Shown piece after piece: positions 1 through 5,963 of a DNA stretch of 9,307 nt (positions within the stretch are counted from its first letter, which is position 1; every line of letters starts with the position of its first letter). Made by a program: the position numbers and the translations under genes. Source of the stretch: an uncultured Ruminococcus sp. (GTDB lineage: Bacteria > Bacillota > Clostridia > Oscillospirales > Ruminococcaceae); contig ONNL01000042.1 in NCBI GenBank assembly GCA_900319195.1, positions 1-9,307 on the forward strand. Direction: 5' to 3'. The notes beneath the pieces were generated by a model. That model saw nothing but the letters and a program-made list of their open reading frames with translations, was not told the DNA's origin and did not search any database.

Positions 1-242
1 ATGTCCACGACAATTATGATGATGACAGAAACGACAGTCTCCACGATCCCGAAGCGCGTGTAGACCCTGCCCGCAAGCTTGTTTGCAAAGCTCCATGTCT
101 CGCTGTCACGCATTGAAAGCGCCGTGCGGTAGCCGATACTGCCGATAACGCCCTCAGCCGCCCGAGTGCAGATATGTCCTGCAATAACCGTTATTATCGG
201 CACAAGGCAAACAAGTGCCGCCGAAATCAGCAGCATTGTCAT
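1..242 (-). CDS. SdpI-like integral membrane protein, 5' part
   Basis: An open frame of 80 codons runs off the left edge. It begins at the ATG overlapping the hisF stop (ATGA) and stays open throughout. Visible residues show a first hydrophobic segment (about 4-21, LLISAALVCLVPIITVIA). A conserved-looking stretch follows, IGYRTALSMRDSETWSFANK (36-55), and then a second hydrophobic segment beginning near residue 66. The G-Y-R-T-x-x-S-M-x-x-x-x-T-W-x-x-A-N pattern is typical of the SdpI/YhfL family (PF13630). B. subtilis SdpI gives immunity to the SdpC toxin, but most relatives have no known role, and no toxin or sdpR-like gene is visible here. AAAGGA lies about 11 bases upstream inside hisF. 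A second ATG two codons in is an alternative start. Confidence 0.82.
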   Translation of the reverse strand, partial: MTMLLISAALVCLVPIITVIAGHICTRAAEGVIGSIGYRTALSMRDSETWSFANKLAGRVYTRFGIVETVVSVIIIIVVD

Positions 243-994
243 CTCACGATAATTCCTTTGCCGCGGCAGTAGTCCTTTACCTGTCCCACTGTTAGCTCGC
301 GGAAGTGGAAAAGCGAAGCCGCAAGAGCCGCAGTTGCTCCCGTTTTCTCAAAGACCTCGGAGAAGTCCTCTATCCTGCCTGCACCGCCGCTTGCAATAAC
401 GGGGATAGAGCAGTTATCGCAGACTGCCCTCAGCATCTCGATGTCAAAGCCCTCCTTTGTACCGTCGGCGTCAATGGAGTTGAGGCAGATCTCACCTGCA
501 CCGAGCTGCTCGATAGTGTGTACCCAGTCGATTAGGTCGAGACCCATGTCAACACGTCCGCCGTTTATGTAGACCGTCCATTTGTGGTCGGCAATTTTTT
601 TTGCGTCGATACCAACGCAGATACACTGGCTGCCGAAGATGTCAGCGCCGTCCTTTATAAGCTGAGGATTCTTAACAGCCTGCGAGTTGACCGATACCTT
701 GTCGGCACCTGCACGGAGCGTCTCACGAATGTCATCGACGGACTTTATACCTCCTCCGACGGTGAGAGGTACGAATACCTTTTTCGCAGTGTCGCGCACA
801 ACATCGAGGAAAACTCCGCGTCCCTCGAACGATGCAGTGATGTCGTAGAATACTATCTCGTCAGCACCCTGCTTGTTGTACTCCTCTGCACATTCAACGG
901 GGTCGCCTACGTCGCGTATTCCCTCAAAATTTACTCCCTTGACTACCTTGCCGTTTCTTACGTCAAGGCACGGGATTATTCTCTTTGCAAGCAT
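239..994 (-). CDS. hisF: Imidazole glycerol phosphate synthase cyclase subunit HisF
   Basis: HisF uses ammonia supplied by HisH to convert PRFAR into imidazole glycerol phosphate and AICAR, the latter feeding purine synthesis. The 251-residue TIM barrel starts with MLAKRIIPCLDV, with the catalytic D11. The second catalytic aspartate is D130 in CVGIDAKK. VGGGIKS (79-85), LNSIDADGTKEGFD (171-184) and ASGGAGR (201-207) are the phosphate-binding and catalytic loops. AAAGGAG (1003-1009) is eight bases before the ATG. The gene is preceded by the long palindrome-bearing gap and followed with an ATGA overlap by an SdpI-like gene. The gap raises the possibility of separate control of hisF, but no promoter is convincing. 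Confidence 0.97.
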   Translation of the reverse strand: MLAKRIIPCLDVRNGKVVKGVNFEGIRDVGDPVECAEEYNKQGADEIVFYDITASFEGRGVFLDVVRDTAKKVFVPLTVGGGIKSVDDIRETLRAGADKVSVNSQAVKNPQLIKDGADIFGSQCICVGIDAKKIADHKWTVYINGGRVDMGLDLIDWVHTIEQLGAGEICLNSIDADGTKEGFDIEMLRAVCDNCSIPVIASGGAGRIEDFSEVFEKTGATAALAASLFHFRELTVGQVKDYCRGKGIIVR

Positions 995-1020
995 TTTCTA
1001 TTCTCCTTTCGGGGTGATAT

Positions 1021-1057
1021 TGAGGAAAATCCTTTTGAGACAAAGGGTTATTCCTCA
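1021..1057 (-). repeat. Stem-loop in the hisF 5' leader
   Basis: On the minus strand TGAGGAA pairs with TTCCTCA, then after small irregularities CCTTT pairs with AAAGG around a six-base loop (GTCTCA). This gives about 14 pairs in all. The structure ends about 12 bases upstream of the hisF ribosome binding site. It could affect hisF translation or message stability, or mark the end of the extragenic element. No T-run follows, so termination is unlikely. Confidence 0.6.
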
Positions 1058-1230
1058 GACTCCCTTCCTAAAACTTTAAGCCCGAATTTCAGTCCCATAA
1101 GGTACACCAGACAGCATAATTGTAAGATGAGGCGATGACCATGACACTTATATGGAAGCTTATGCGTTTTGTCGGCGGAAGCTCTCTGAGTATGACTTTC
1201 CCAAATTCTTTCTTGAAGGCTTTGCTTCAA

Positions 1231-1300
1231 ATTTTTCAGGGATATAGCGCAGAATAACTACCGCCCTTAAAAGACTGTTTGCGCTATATCCGTGAAAAAT
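1231..1300. repeat. Inverted repeat, about 20-bp arms, 30-base spacer
   Basis: Positions 1231-1250 and 1281-1300 are reverse complements at 19 of 20 positions, including the perfect 10-base core GATATAGCGC/GCGCTATATC. Weaker, gapped similarity continues outward on both sides to roughly 1198 and 1336 (CTTT-rich and TTTCCC blocks). The spacer 1251-1280 has no obvious pairing of its own. The arms are too long and exact to be chance, so this would form a strong cruciform or RNA hairpin. It resembles non-autonomous mobile or extragenic palindromic elements. Confidence 0.8.
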
Positions 1301-1328
1301 TTCAAATTAAAGTCTTTGAAAAGGGGTT

Positions 1329-1363
1329 CGGGGAAAAAGCTTTCCTCAGAAAGTTTTTCCCCG
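1329..1363. repeat. Stem-loop CGGGGAAAAA...TTTTTCCCCG
   Basis: A stem of 15 base pairs with one bulged base closes a four-base loop (CTCA on the plus strand, TGAG on the minus). It lies 34 bases downstream of the methyltransferase stop, so it could stabilise the 3' end of that message or slow polymerase. No T-run follows on the minus strand (AACCCC comes next) nor on the plus strand (ATAAAAG), so it is not called a standard terminator. It abuts the neighbouring wide inverted repeat and is probably part of the same element. Confidence 0.75.
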
Positions 1364-1396
1364 ATAAAAGTACAAATTCCCATATTAGTATCTCAG

Positions 1397-2188
1397 TTAT
1401 CGGGTGTATTTTTTCAATTCCGCTATTGCGGCGTAGTGTTTCACGTCAAATTCGGGCGGTGCTGTTTTCTCGAGCATTTTTGTGTGTTCTTCCTCCCACT
1501 CTGCGAGCCTTTCGGGAGGGAGCGTCGCTCCTACTCCTCGGCAAGCCTTCATCCTGCCGTTCCAGCTCTCACGGGTGAAATGTACCTTCAGCCTGTACTC
1601 CTCACGGTTCACAAGCTCAAAGCAGTCATTGTATTCCTCGGGAATGACGATGGGGTGAACAGTCTCCCTGCCGCCGCTCCACTCGGGACTGTATTTCAGG
1701 ACTATCTCCTCGCTTGCTGCGGCGATGCTGTCCTCAAACGGCAGCCACGCCATGTACAGGAAGAGCAGTCTTCCGCCCTCACGCAGAAGCCTTCCGAACA
1801 GCGGTGCGGTGACGCTGTGGTCAAAGTACCACATACACTGACAAGCGGTGATAACGTCGAATGTGCCGTCGGGGAAGCTGAGCTTTTCGGCAGGGAGTGC
1901 GTAGTAGTCGATATCCATGCCATCCGACAGCCTCCTCGCCTGCTCTATCTGCTCGGCGGATATGTCAGAGCCTGTCCATTTCGCACCGTATCTGTACATA
2001 TTTCGGGGAATAACGCCCGTGCCTGTACCGATATCGAGCACTCGCTGACCGTCGCTGCAAAGTCCGCGGCACAGTATCCTATCGTAAAACTCCTGCGGAT
2101 AGATGTCACGGTAGCGAGCGTAATCCTCGGAGGTCCTGCCCCAGTCAAAGGCTCTGCCGTTGTCGATGTCCCTTTTGGTGATATCCAT
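1397..2188 (-). CDS. Class I SAM-dependent methyltransferase
   Basis: The 263-residue protein has a complete Rossmann-type methyltransferase core. Motif I is VLDIGTGTG (50-58), the acidic residue at the end of the second strand is D75 in GSDIS, and FDVITACQCMWYF (110-122) carries the motif II/IV region. LREGGRLLFLYMAW (135-148) fits the strand and loop after it. The N-terminal segment FDWGRTSEDYARYRDIYP and the C-terminal FTRESWNGRMKACRG recur in an abundant group of small-molecule-type methyltransferases in Clostridia whose substrate is unknown; I recall this group but could not search. It starts nine bases after hisA, with only a weak ribosome binding site (AGG within the end of hisA), and separates hisA from hisF. 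It has no known role in the histidine pathway. Confidence 0.92.
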   Translation of the reverse strand: MDITKRDIDNGRAFDWGRTSEDYARYRDIYPQEFYDRILCRGLCSDGQRVLDIGTGTGVIPRNMYRYGAKWTGSDISAEQIEQARRLSDGMDIDYYALPAEKLSFPDGTFDVITACQCMWYFDHSVTAPLFGRLLREGGRLLFLYMAWLPFEDSIAAASEEIVLKYSPEWSGGRETVHPIVIPEEYNDCFELVNREEYRLKVHFTRESWNGRMKACRGVGATLPPERLAEWEEEHTKMLEKTAPPEFDVKHYAAIAELKKYTR

Positions 2189-2197
2189 AGAAGCTTC

Positions 2198-2923
2198 TTA
2201 CCTGTGAGCGTATGCGACAGCCTCGGCGAGGTCGAGCGTACCCTTGTAGATAGACTTGCCGCAGATAGTGCCGTAGAGTCCCATTTCCTTGCAGGTGATG
2301 ATGTCGTTCATTGTATGGACTCCGCCGCTTGCGATGATATTGCACTCGCTGCCGACAGCGTCGTTGAGGTCACGGAGCTGCTCCGCGTTTACGCCCGAGA
2401 GCGTTCCGTCCTTCGATATATCGGTGAAAATGAAGTACCTCACCCCGACCTTTATCATCTCCCTTGCAAGGTCAATGTAGTTCACATCCGAGGACTCGAG
2501 CCAGCCCTCAGTTGCGACCATGCGGTCCATTGCGTCGATCCCTACGGCGATCTTTTCACTTCCGAATTTTGCCACCGCGTCGCTGACGAGCTTCGGGTCC
2601 TTGAGTGCAGCCGAGCCGATAATGACACGGGAAATGCCCATTTCAATATACTGCTCAATTGTCTCCATATTGCGAATGCCGCCGCCAAGCTCGACCTTGA
2701 GCGAGGTCTTTTCAGCAACGTCCGTGTATATCTTCGTGTTGACGGGTCTGCCTTCCTTTGCGCCGTCGAGATCCACCATGTGAATCCACTCAGCCCCGGC
2801 TTCCTCAAAGCTCTTTGCAGTTTCAAGGTAGTCCGAAGCGACCTTCTCAACAGTCGAAAAATCACCCTTGAACAAGCGTACACAGTTGCCGTCCTTAATA
2901 TCTATTGCAGGTAAAATTATCAT
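2198..2923 (-). CDS. hisA: Phosphoribosyl-formimino-AICAR ribotide isomerase HisA
   Basis: HisA is a TIM-barrel isomerase that converts ProFAR to PRFAR by an Amadori rearrangement. The 241-residue protein begins with the canonical MIILPAIDIKDG, with the catalytic base D8. The second catalytic aspartate is D130 in AVGIDAMD, and FTDISKDGTLSG (166-177) and GGIR (81-84) are phosphate-binding and barrel motifs. The frame extends six codons upstream to an ATG at 2941. That start is rejected because GGAGGAG (2927-2934) is inside it and sits three to four bases before the ATG at 2923. Isomerases of this family also usually begin with this segment. TrpF-like dual activity (PriA) is not suggested by anything visible. 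The next gene begins nine bases after the stop. Confidence 0.97.
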   Translation of the reverse strand: MIILPAIDIKDGNCVRLFKGDFSTVEKVASDYLETAKSFEEAGAEWIHMVDLDGAKEGRPVNTKIYTDVAEKTSLKVELGGGIRNMETIEQYIEMGISRVIIGSAALKDPKLVSDAVAKFGSEKIAVGIDAMDRMVATEGWLESSDVNYIDLAREMIKVGVRYFIFTDISKDGTLSGVNAEQLRDLNDAVGSECNIIASGGVHTMNDIITCKEMGLYGTICGKSIYKGTLDLAEAVAYAHR

Positions 2924-2926
2924 TGT

Positions 2927-2934
2927 TCTCCTCC
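2927..2934 (-). promoter_or_regulatory. Ribosome binding site that fixes the hisA start
   Basis: The minus-strand GGAGGAGA lies three bases before the ATG at 2923 and inside the longer reading frame that begins at 2941. This placement supports the shorter, canonical HisA N-terminus. Confidence 0.85.
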
Positions 2935-2937
2935 GTA

Positions 2938-3150
2938 TCATCTTTCATCAAAGCTTGCAAAGGCCTTCATGCACTCGTCGCAATACCAGCCCTCACCTTG
3001 CAGCTTCAGGGAGACCGCTCCCCTTTTCAGAAGCTTATTGCGGCTCTCATCAGGTACCCATGTAAGTGTAGTTCCAAGCTCAGTAAGAGTGCCGCCGCTC
3101 GCACGGACAGTCCCCTTCTTCATTTCTTTATTGCATTCGGGACACTTCAC
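2938..3150 (-). CDS. Small zinc-ribbon protein, PF20097-like (DUF6487)
   Basis: This 70-residue protein starts at GTG and has two CxxC pairs, C3-x2-C6 at the N-terminus (MKCPECNKEM) and C57-x2-C60 near the end (WYCDECMKAF). The four cysteines should bind one zinc ion. The layout, a short N-terminal knuckle, a central beta-rich stretch with TLTWVPDE and a terminal knuckle, fits the small family of unknown function PF20097. This match is from memory. The GTG start is required: the next in-frame ATG is codon 10 and would remove the first CxxC. A TGAGGTGG element overlaps the nitroreductase stop and ends four bases before the GTG. It lies between the nitroreductase (9 bases upstream) and hisA (14 bases downstream). 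Confidence 0.85.
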   Translation of the reverse strand: MKCPECNKEMKKGTVRASGGTLTELGTTLTWVPDESRNKLLKRGAVSLKLQGEGWYCDECMKAFASFDER

Positions 3151-3159
3151 GATACCACC

Positions 3160-3756
3160 TCAGTTTCTGAATTCCACAACGCTCGAAAGCGGTATGCGCG
3201 GACGCTGTGCAGGAGCTTCGTCGGCATATCCGAGAGCCACCGCTCCCACAAGCTGCTCCCTTGTCTCCATGTAGGCGGTGAGCTCGCTGTATGCAAAGCA
3301 GGTGTTGCCGACCCACAGTGTGCCGACTCCGAGGGACTCCGCCTCGATTAGCATATTCTCGATGAACGCTCCGATAGAAAGAGTGTCGTACATCTCGGTA
3401 AATCGGTCATCAGCCTCTATCGGCATGAACGGGTTGCCGCCATTCACATTAAGCACCATAATTACAACGGGAGCCTGCCGCATTATCTTAAGCGTGTTCC
3501 TTGCGTCCGCTATGCCGTCCTTTGACTTCGGCAGCAGCGGACAGGTATTCTCCTCTCGGTTCAGTCCGAATTCCATGTTGTCGAGGAGCTCGTTCTTTGA
3601 GGCGCCGCGGAAAACGATGCACTTCCACGGCTGCCTGTTTTTAGCCGACGGAGCAGCAATGCCTGCCTCGATTATCTGCCGCAGAGTCCCCTCGGGGATA
3701 CCGCCGCTCTTGAATTTTCTAATGCTTCTTCTGCTGAATATAGGTTCACATATCAT
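3160..3756 (-). CDS. Nitroreductase-family FMN-dependent oxidoreductase
   Basis: Members of this family bind FMN and use NAD(P)H to reduce nitro groups, quinones, flavins or other acceptors; the physiological substrate cannot be read from sequence. The 198-residue product opens with SRRSIRKF (8-15), the phosphate-binding arginine cluster. It continues with APSAKNRQPW (35-44), a classic FMN-contacting signature, and later ESLGVGTLWVGN (140-151). Two in-frame ATGs exist. The upstream one (3762) directly abuts the GGGGGA, while the second (3756) sits six bases after it and is preferred. Either start overlaps the upstream membrane protein gene. The small zinc-ribbon gene follows after nine bases. 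No pathway step in histidine synthesis needs such an enzyme, so its place here is unexplained. Confidence 0.92.
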   Translation of the reverse strand: MICEPIFSRRSIRKFKSGGIPEGTLRQIIEAGIAAPSAKNRQPWKCIVFRGASKNELLDNMEFGLNREENTCPLLPKSKDGIADARNTLKIMRQAPVVIMVLNVNGGNPFMPIEADDRFTEMYDTLSIGAFIENMLIEAESLGVGTLWVGNTCFAYSELTAYMETREQLVGAVALGYADEAPAQRPRIPLSSVVEFRN

Positions 3757-4312
3757 GATCATTCCCCCGTATATCAGTTATAAATTTTATCAGAGACAGT
3801 ATGAAATTGAACAGCCACAGCGCTGCAACTTCCAATAAGCTCCCTACCATGCACAAGTCAAAATAATCGGGATAAATGCCGACAATATCGTCGTCAAGGG
3901 TATATCTCCTGCCGTTTATCATAATGTCGTGACCCATGCCTGCGGAGCTCTTCAGAAAGCACACCATTGCAGGACGGTAGACCTTCAATATCGGTGAGAC
4001 CCTGACCTCATCCTCGGGGACAGCGTAGTGTATACCGCTGCTCAGAAATCCCGACGCAGCGACAAGATGATAGCCTTCCTCAGTGCCAAGGTAGCTCATA
4101 CTGCCGAGCAGACCGCCCGACTCCACACGATAGTCTCGGCTTCTGCTCTTATATGCGAGGTCATTTGCGAAATACAGGGCGACAGTTAGGACTGCGAGCA
4201 CTCCGAGCGTGATGTTCACGATAAAAAGAGCCTTTCGCAGCTTCCCCTTTATCTTCCTGAAATTATACACAATGAACATGAGCAGAGATACAAGAATTAG
4301 AATCACAGGCAT
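3746..4312 (-). CDS. Hypothetical membrane protein, three predicted helices
   Basis: No family is recognised. The 188-residue protein shows hydrophobic stretches at about 2-17, 28-49 and 152-178, which should span the membrane. A polar loop of about 100 residues (50-150) separates the second and third. A basic segment between the first two (FRKIKGKLRK) suggests that loop is cytoplasmic, placing the long middle region outside by the positive-inside rule. The start is firm: GGGGAGGG (4319-4326) is six bases before the ATG. It lies 18 bases downstream of the other unknown membrane protein, so the two may work together. Its 3' end overlaps the following nitroreductase gene. Codon use looks like that of the neighbouring genes, with no sign of decay. 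Confidence 0.83.
   Translation of the reverse strand: MPVILILVSLLMFIVYNFRKIKGKLRKALFIVNITLGVLAVLTVALYFANDLAYKSRSRDYRVESGGLLGSMSYLGTEEGYHLVAASGFLSSGIHYAVPEDEVRVSPILKVYRPAMVCFLKSSAGMGHDIMINGRRYTLDDDIVGIYPDYFDLCMVGSLLEVAALWLFNFILSLIKFITDIRGNDHDM
3763..3769 (-). promoter_or_regulatory. Ribosome binding site for the nitroreductase gene
   Basis: CGGGGGA on the minus strand directly touches the first ATG (3762) but is six bases before the second (3756). This decides for the second. It lies within the end of the upstream membrane-protein gene. Confidence 0.7.
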
Positions 4313-4330
4313 TTCATACCCTCCCCGTCA

Positions 4331-4768
4331 TCAATAGCCGTGGTCTAAATGCTGCCATTTACCGTCCTTTTTTACGATTATCCAGTTAAAATTCGGATAG
4401 TATGAGTTGTCCGCAAGACCTCCTACCGTCAGCTGCTTCTCCGTGTAGAAATCGGAGTAAAGGAGAATGACTCCCTCATATTCCTTGTGATACTCAGCCT
4501 CTCGCTGAGAAGCCTCGTCGCCGCCGTAGTGAATGTCTGTCATGACACATCCGCCGAAGTACTTATGAAAATAGTCCTCAGCGACCTCTATTGCAGACTC
4601 AATATCCTCGTCGGAATAGAGCTGAGACCCGACAGAAGCCGTCCTTACGCGGCTTATGTCCCCTACCTCACTCACGTCGCCGTATGCAATGTCAAATATA
4701 TACGAGACAAAAATGGTGATGATGAGGAGCACAAAGAAGTCAGCAAACAGCCGTTTCTTCACGTTCAT
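4331..4768 (-). CDS. Hypothetical membrane-anchored protein with extracytoplasmic domain
   Basis: I do not recognise a named function. The 145-residue protein has a short basic N-terminus (MNVKKR) and one hydrophobic segment (about 9-25), followed by a soluble domain rich in acidic and aromatic residues. The absence of a cleavage motif or lipobox suggests a signal anchor with the domain outside the membrane. The C-terminal part (VILLYSDFYTEK near 100-111 and NWIIVKKDGKWQHLDHGY near 128-145) resembles small secreted proteins of Clostridia. In these, a beta-sheet domain ends in a W-x-x-x-D-x-G-Y tail. This likeness is from memory only. The start overlaps the hisH stop by ATGA, and no ribosome binding site is visible before it, so translation probably depends on ribosomes finishing hisH. 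The next gene, also a membrane protein, follows after 18 bases. Confidence 0.85.
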   Translation of the reverse strand: MNVKKRLFADFFVLLIITIFVSYIFDIAYGDVSEVGDISRVRTASVGSQLYSDEDIESAIEVAEDYFHKYFGGCVMTDIHYGGDEASQREAEYHKEYEGVILLYSDFYTEKQLTVGGLADNSYYPNFNWIIVKKDGKWQHLDHGY

Positions 4769-5370
4769 TTTATAAGCGACGCAAAACTGCGGAGAATTTT
4801 CAGTCCCGTATCTCCCGATTTTTCGGGGTGGAACTGACAGCCGTACACGTAATTGCCGTCAAAGACGAGTGCAGGGACACGTCCGCCGTATTCAACATAC
4901 GACGAGATATTGCTGTCGTCGCAGAACGCCTTATATGAGTGGACAAAGTACACGTACTCGCTGTCACCGATACCCTCCATGAGCGGACAATCGTTCAGCT
5001 TTTCAAGCTTGTTCCAGCCCATGTGCGGAATGATGAGGTCGGGCTCCTCCATTTTGCGTACAGAGCCGCTGATAAGTCCGAGACCGTCGCACTCCTCGAA
5101 TTCGTAGCCCTTCTCGAAAATGAGCTGCATTCCGAGACATATCCCCAGAAACGGCTTGCGGCGAGCTTCTTCCTTTATAGTGTCCACAAGTCCCGTAGCA
5201 TTGAGCTTTTCCATTGCAGCGGGAAATGCTCCCACGCCGGGAAGGATAACAGCGTCCGCGTCCTTCACGGACTGCACGTCCGAGACGAGAGCATTTTCAA
5301 GTCCGAGGTAGTCAAGCGCGTTCTTGACGCTGAAAATATTTCCTGCGCCGTAGTCAATAATAGCAATCAT
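4765..5370 (-). CDS. hisH: Imidazole glycerol phosphate synthase glutaminase subunit HisH
   Basis: HisH hydrolyses glutamine and delivers ammonia to HisF within the heterodimeric imidazole glycerol phosphate synthase. The 201-residue class I glutamine amidotransferase has all three catalytic residues: C78 in the nucleophile elbow GICLGMQ, and H181 and E183 in FHPEKSG. IIDYGAGN (4-11) and PGVGAF (44-49) are also typical. The ATG at 5370 is chosen over a GTG one codon upstream because AAGGGAG (5378-5384) lies seven bases before it. The start shares one base with the hisB stop. The stop overlaps the next gene by ATGA. Its partner hisF lies about 3.8 kb downstream, separated by six genes. Confidence 0.97.
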   Translation of the reverse strand: MIAIIDYGAGNIFSVKNALDYLGLENALVSDVQSVKDADAVILPGVGAFPAAMEKLNATGLVDTIKEEARRKPFLGICLGMQLIFEKGYEFEECDGLGLISGSVRKMEEPDLIIPHMGWNKLEKLNDCPLMEGIGDSEYVYFVHSYKAFCDDSNISSYVEYGGRVPALVFDGNYVYGCQFHPEKSGDTGLKILRSFASLIK

Positions 5371-5963
5371 CACAGAACTCCCTTCGTTGAGAGCGTTGAA
5401 CCGTCAGTATTCTCCGAAACAGCGGTCTTTAAAGCGTGTGCGACCGCCTTGTATACAGCCTCGCACTTGTGGTGGTCGTTAGTGCCGTACATGAGGTTGA
5501 TGTGCAGTGTGATGCCTGCGTTGAAGGCAAATGCGCGGAAAAATTCTTCAGTCATGCACAGGTCGTAGTCGCCGCAGGACTGGTTCGTGAACTCGGCATT
5601 GAACACGAGAAACGGTCTGTTGCTGATGTCAAGGCTCGACATCGCAAGGCTTTCGTCCATAGGGATATATGCCGTACCATAGCGGACTATCCCCGATTTT
5701 GCGCCGAGTGCCTGTCCGAGAGCGTGACCGAGCACGATACCTGTATCCTCTATCGTGTGGTGACAGTCAACATTGAGGTCGCCCTTGACCTTGACCGTCA
5801 TGCTGATACCGCTGTGCACGGAGAGCGCGGTGAGCATATGGTCGAAGAAGCCGATACCTGTCGAAATATCGGCAGTTCCCTTGTTGTCGAGCGTGACCGA
5901 AACGAAAATGTCGGTCTCCTTGGTCTTGCGCGAGACCTCGGCTGTTCTTAGCATCTTATCCAT
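5370..5963 (-). CDS. hisB: Imidazoleglycerol-phosphate dehydratase HisB (monofunctional)
   Basis: HisB removes water from imidazole glycerol phosphate to form imidazole-acetol phosphate, using a di-manganese centre. The 197-residue protein is a stand-alone dehydratase; the phosphatase domain fused to HisB in E. coli is absent. Family motifs are clear: FDHML (40-44), DCHHTIED (66-73), EEFFRAFAFNAG (139-150) and GTNDHHKCEAVYKA (160-173). The His and Glu residues in these motifs are the metal ligands. The ATG overlaps the end of hisC by eight bases and is preceded by GGAGGAG (5971-5977) with seven bases of spacing. The missing phosphatase activity must come from a separate gene not present in this window. 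Confidence 0.98.
   Translation of the reverse strand: MDKMLRTAEVSRKTKETDIFVSVTLDNKGTADISTGIGFFDHMLTALSVHSGISMTVKVKGDLNVDCHHTIEDTGIVLGHALGQALGAKSGIVRYGTAYIPMDESLAMSSLDISNRPFLVFNAEFTNQSCGDYDLCMTEEFFRAFAFNAGITLHINLMYGTNDHHKCEAVYKAVAHALKTAVSENTDGSTLSTKGVL

Larger units (their letters stand above)
995..1396. other. Intergenic region between the methyltransferase gene and hisF
   Basis: This is the only stretch over 300 bases without a convincing gene. It is more A+T-rich than its flanks near the methyltransferase end. It holds three palindromic elements: a stem-loop at 1329-1363, a wide-loop inverted repeat centred near 1265, and a stem-loop at 1021-1057 just upstream of the hisF ribosome binding site. 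None has the run of T expected of a standard intrinsic terminator in the minus-strand direction. The octamer TGAGGAAA or its near form occurs in the loops or ends of two of the stem-loops on the minus strand. The overall look is that of an inserted extragenic repeat; whether copies occur elsewhere cannot be seen from this window. No -35/-10 pair convinced me. Confidence 0.6.

Noticed and set aside
1048..1230. A 60-codon minus-strand frame inside the intergenic gap
   Set aside because: No recognisable family, no good ribosome binding site, and it runs through palindromic sequence; probably chance.
1135..1257. A 40-codon plus-strand frame ending inside the inverted repeat
   Set aside because: Opposite to all genes, no ribosome binding site seen, and it runs into the repeat arm; could be a relic but is not supported.
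1329..1363. Intrinsic terminator after the methyltransferase gene
   Set aside because: The stem is strong but no T-run follows on either strand, so it is listed only as a stem-loop.
2189..2198. Perfect palindrome AGAAGCTTCT between hisA and the methyltransferase
   Set aside because: Ten bases only, within a nine-base gap; most likely chance and not an operator.
1292..2914. A 540-codon plus-strand open frame over hisA and the methyltransferase
   Set aside because: It is an antisense shadow of two clear minus-strand genes, caused by codon bias; the translation shows no domain.
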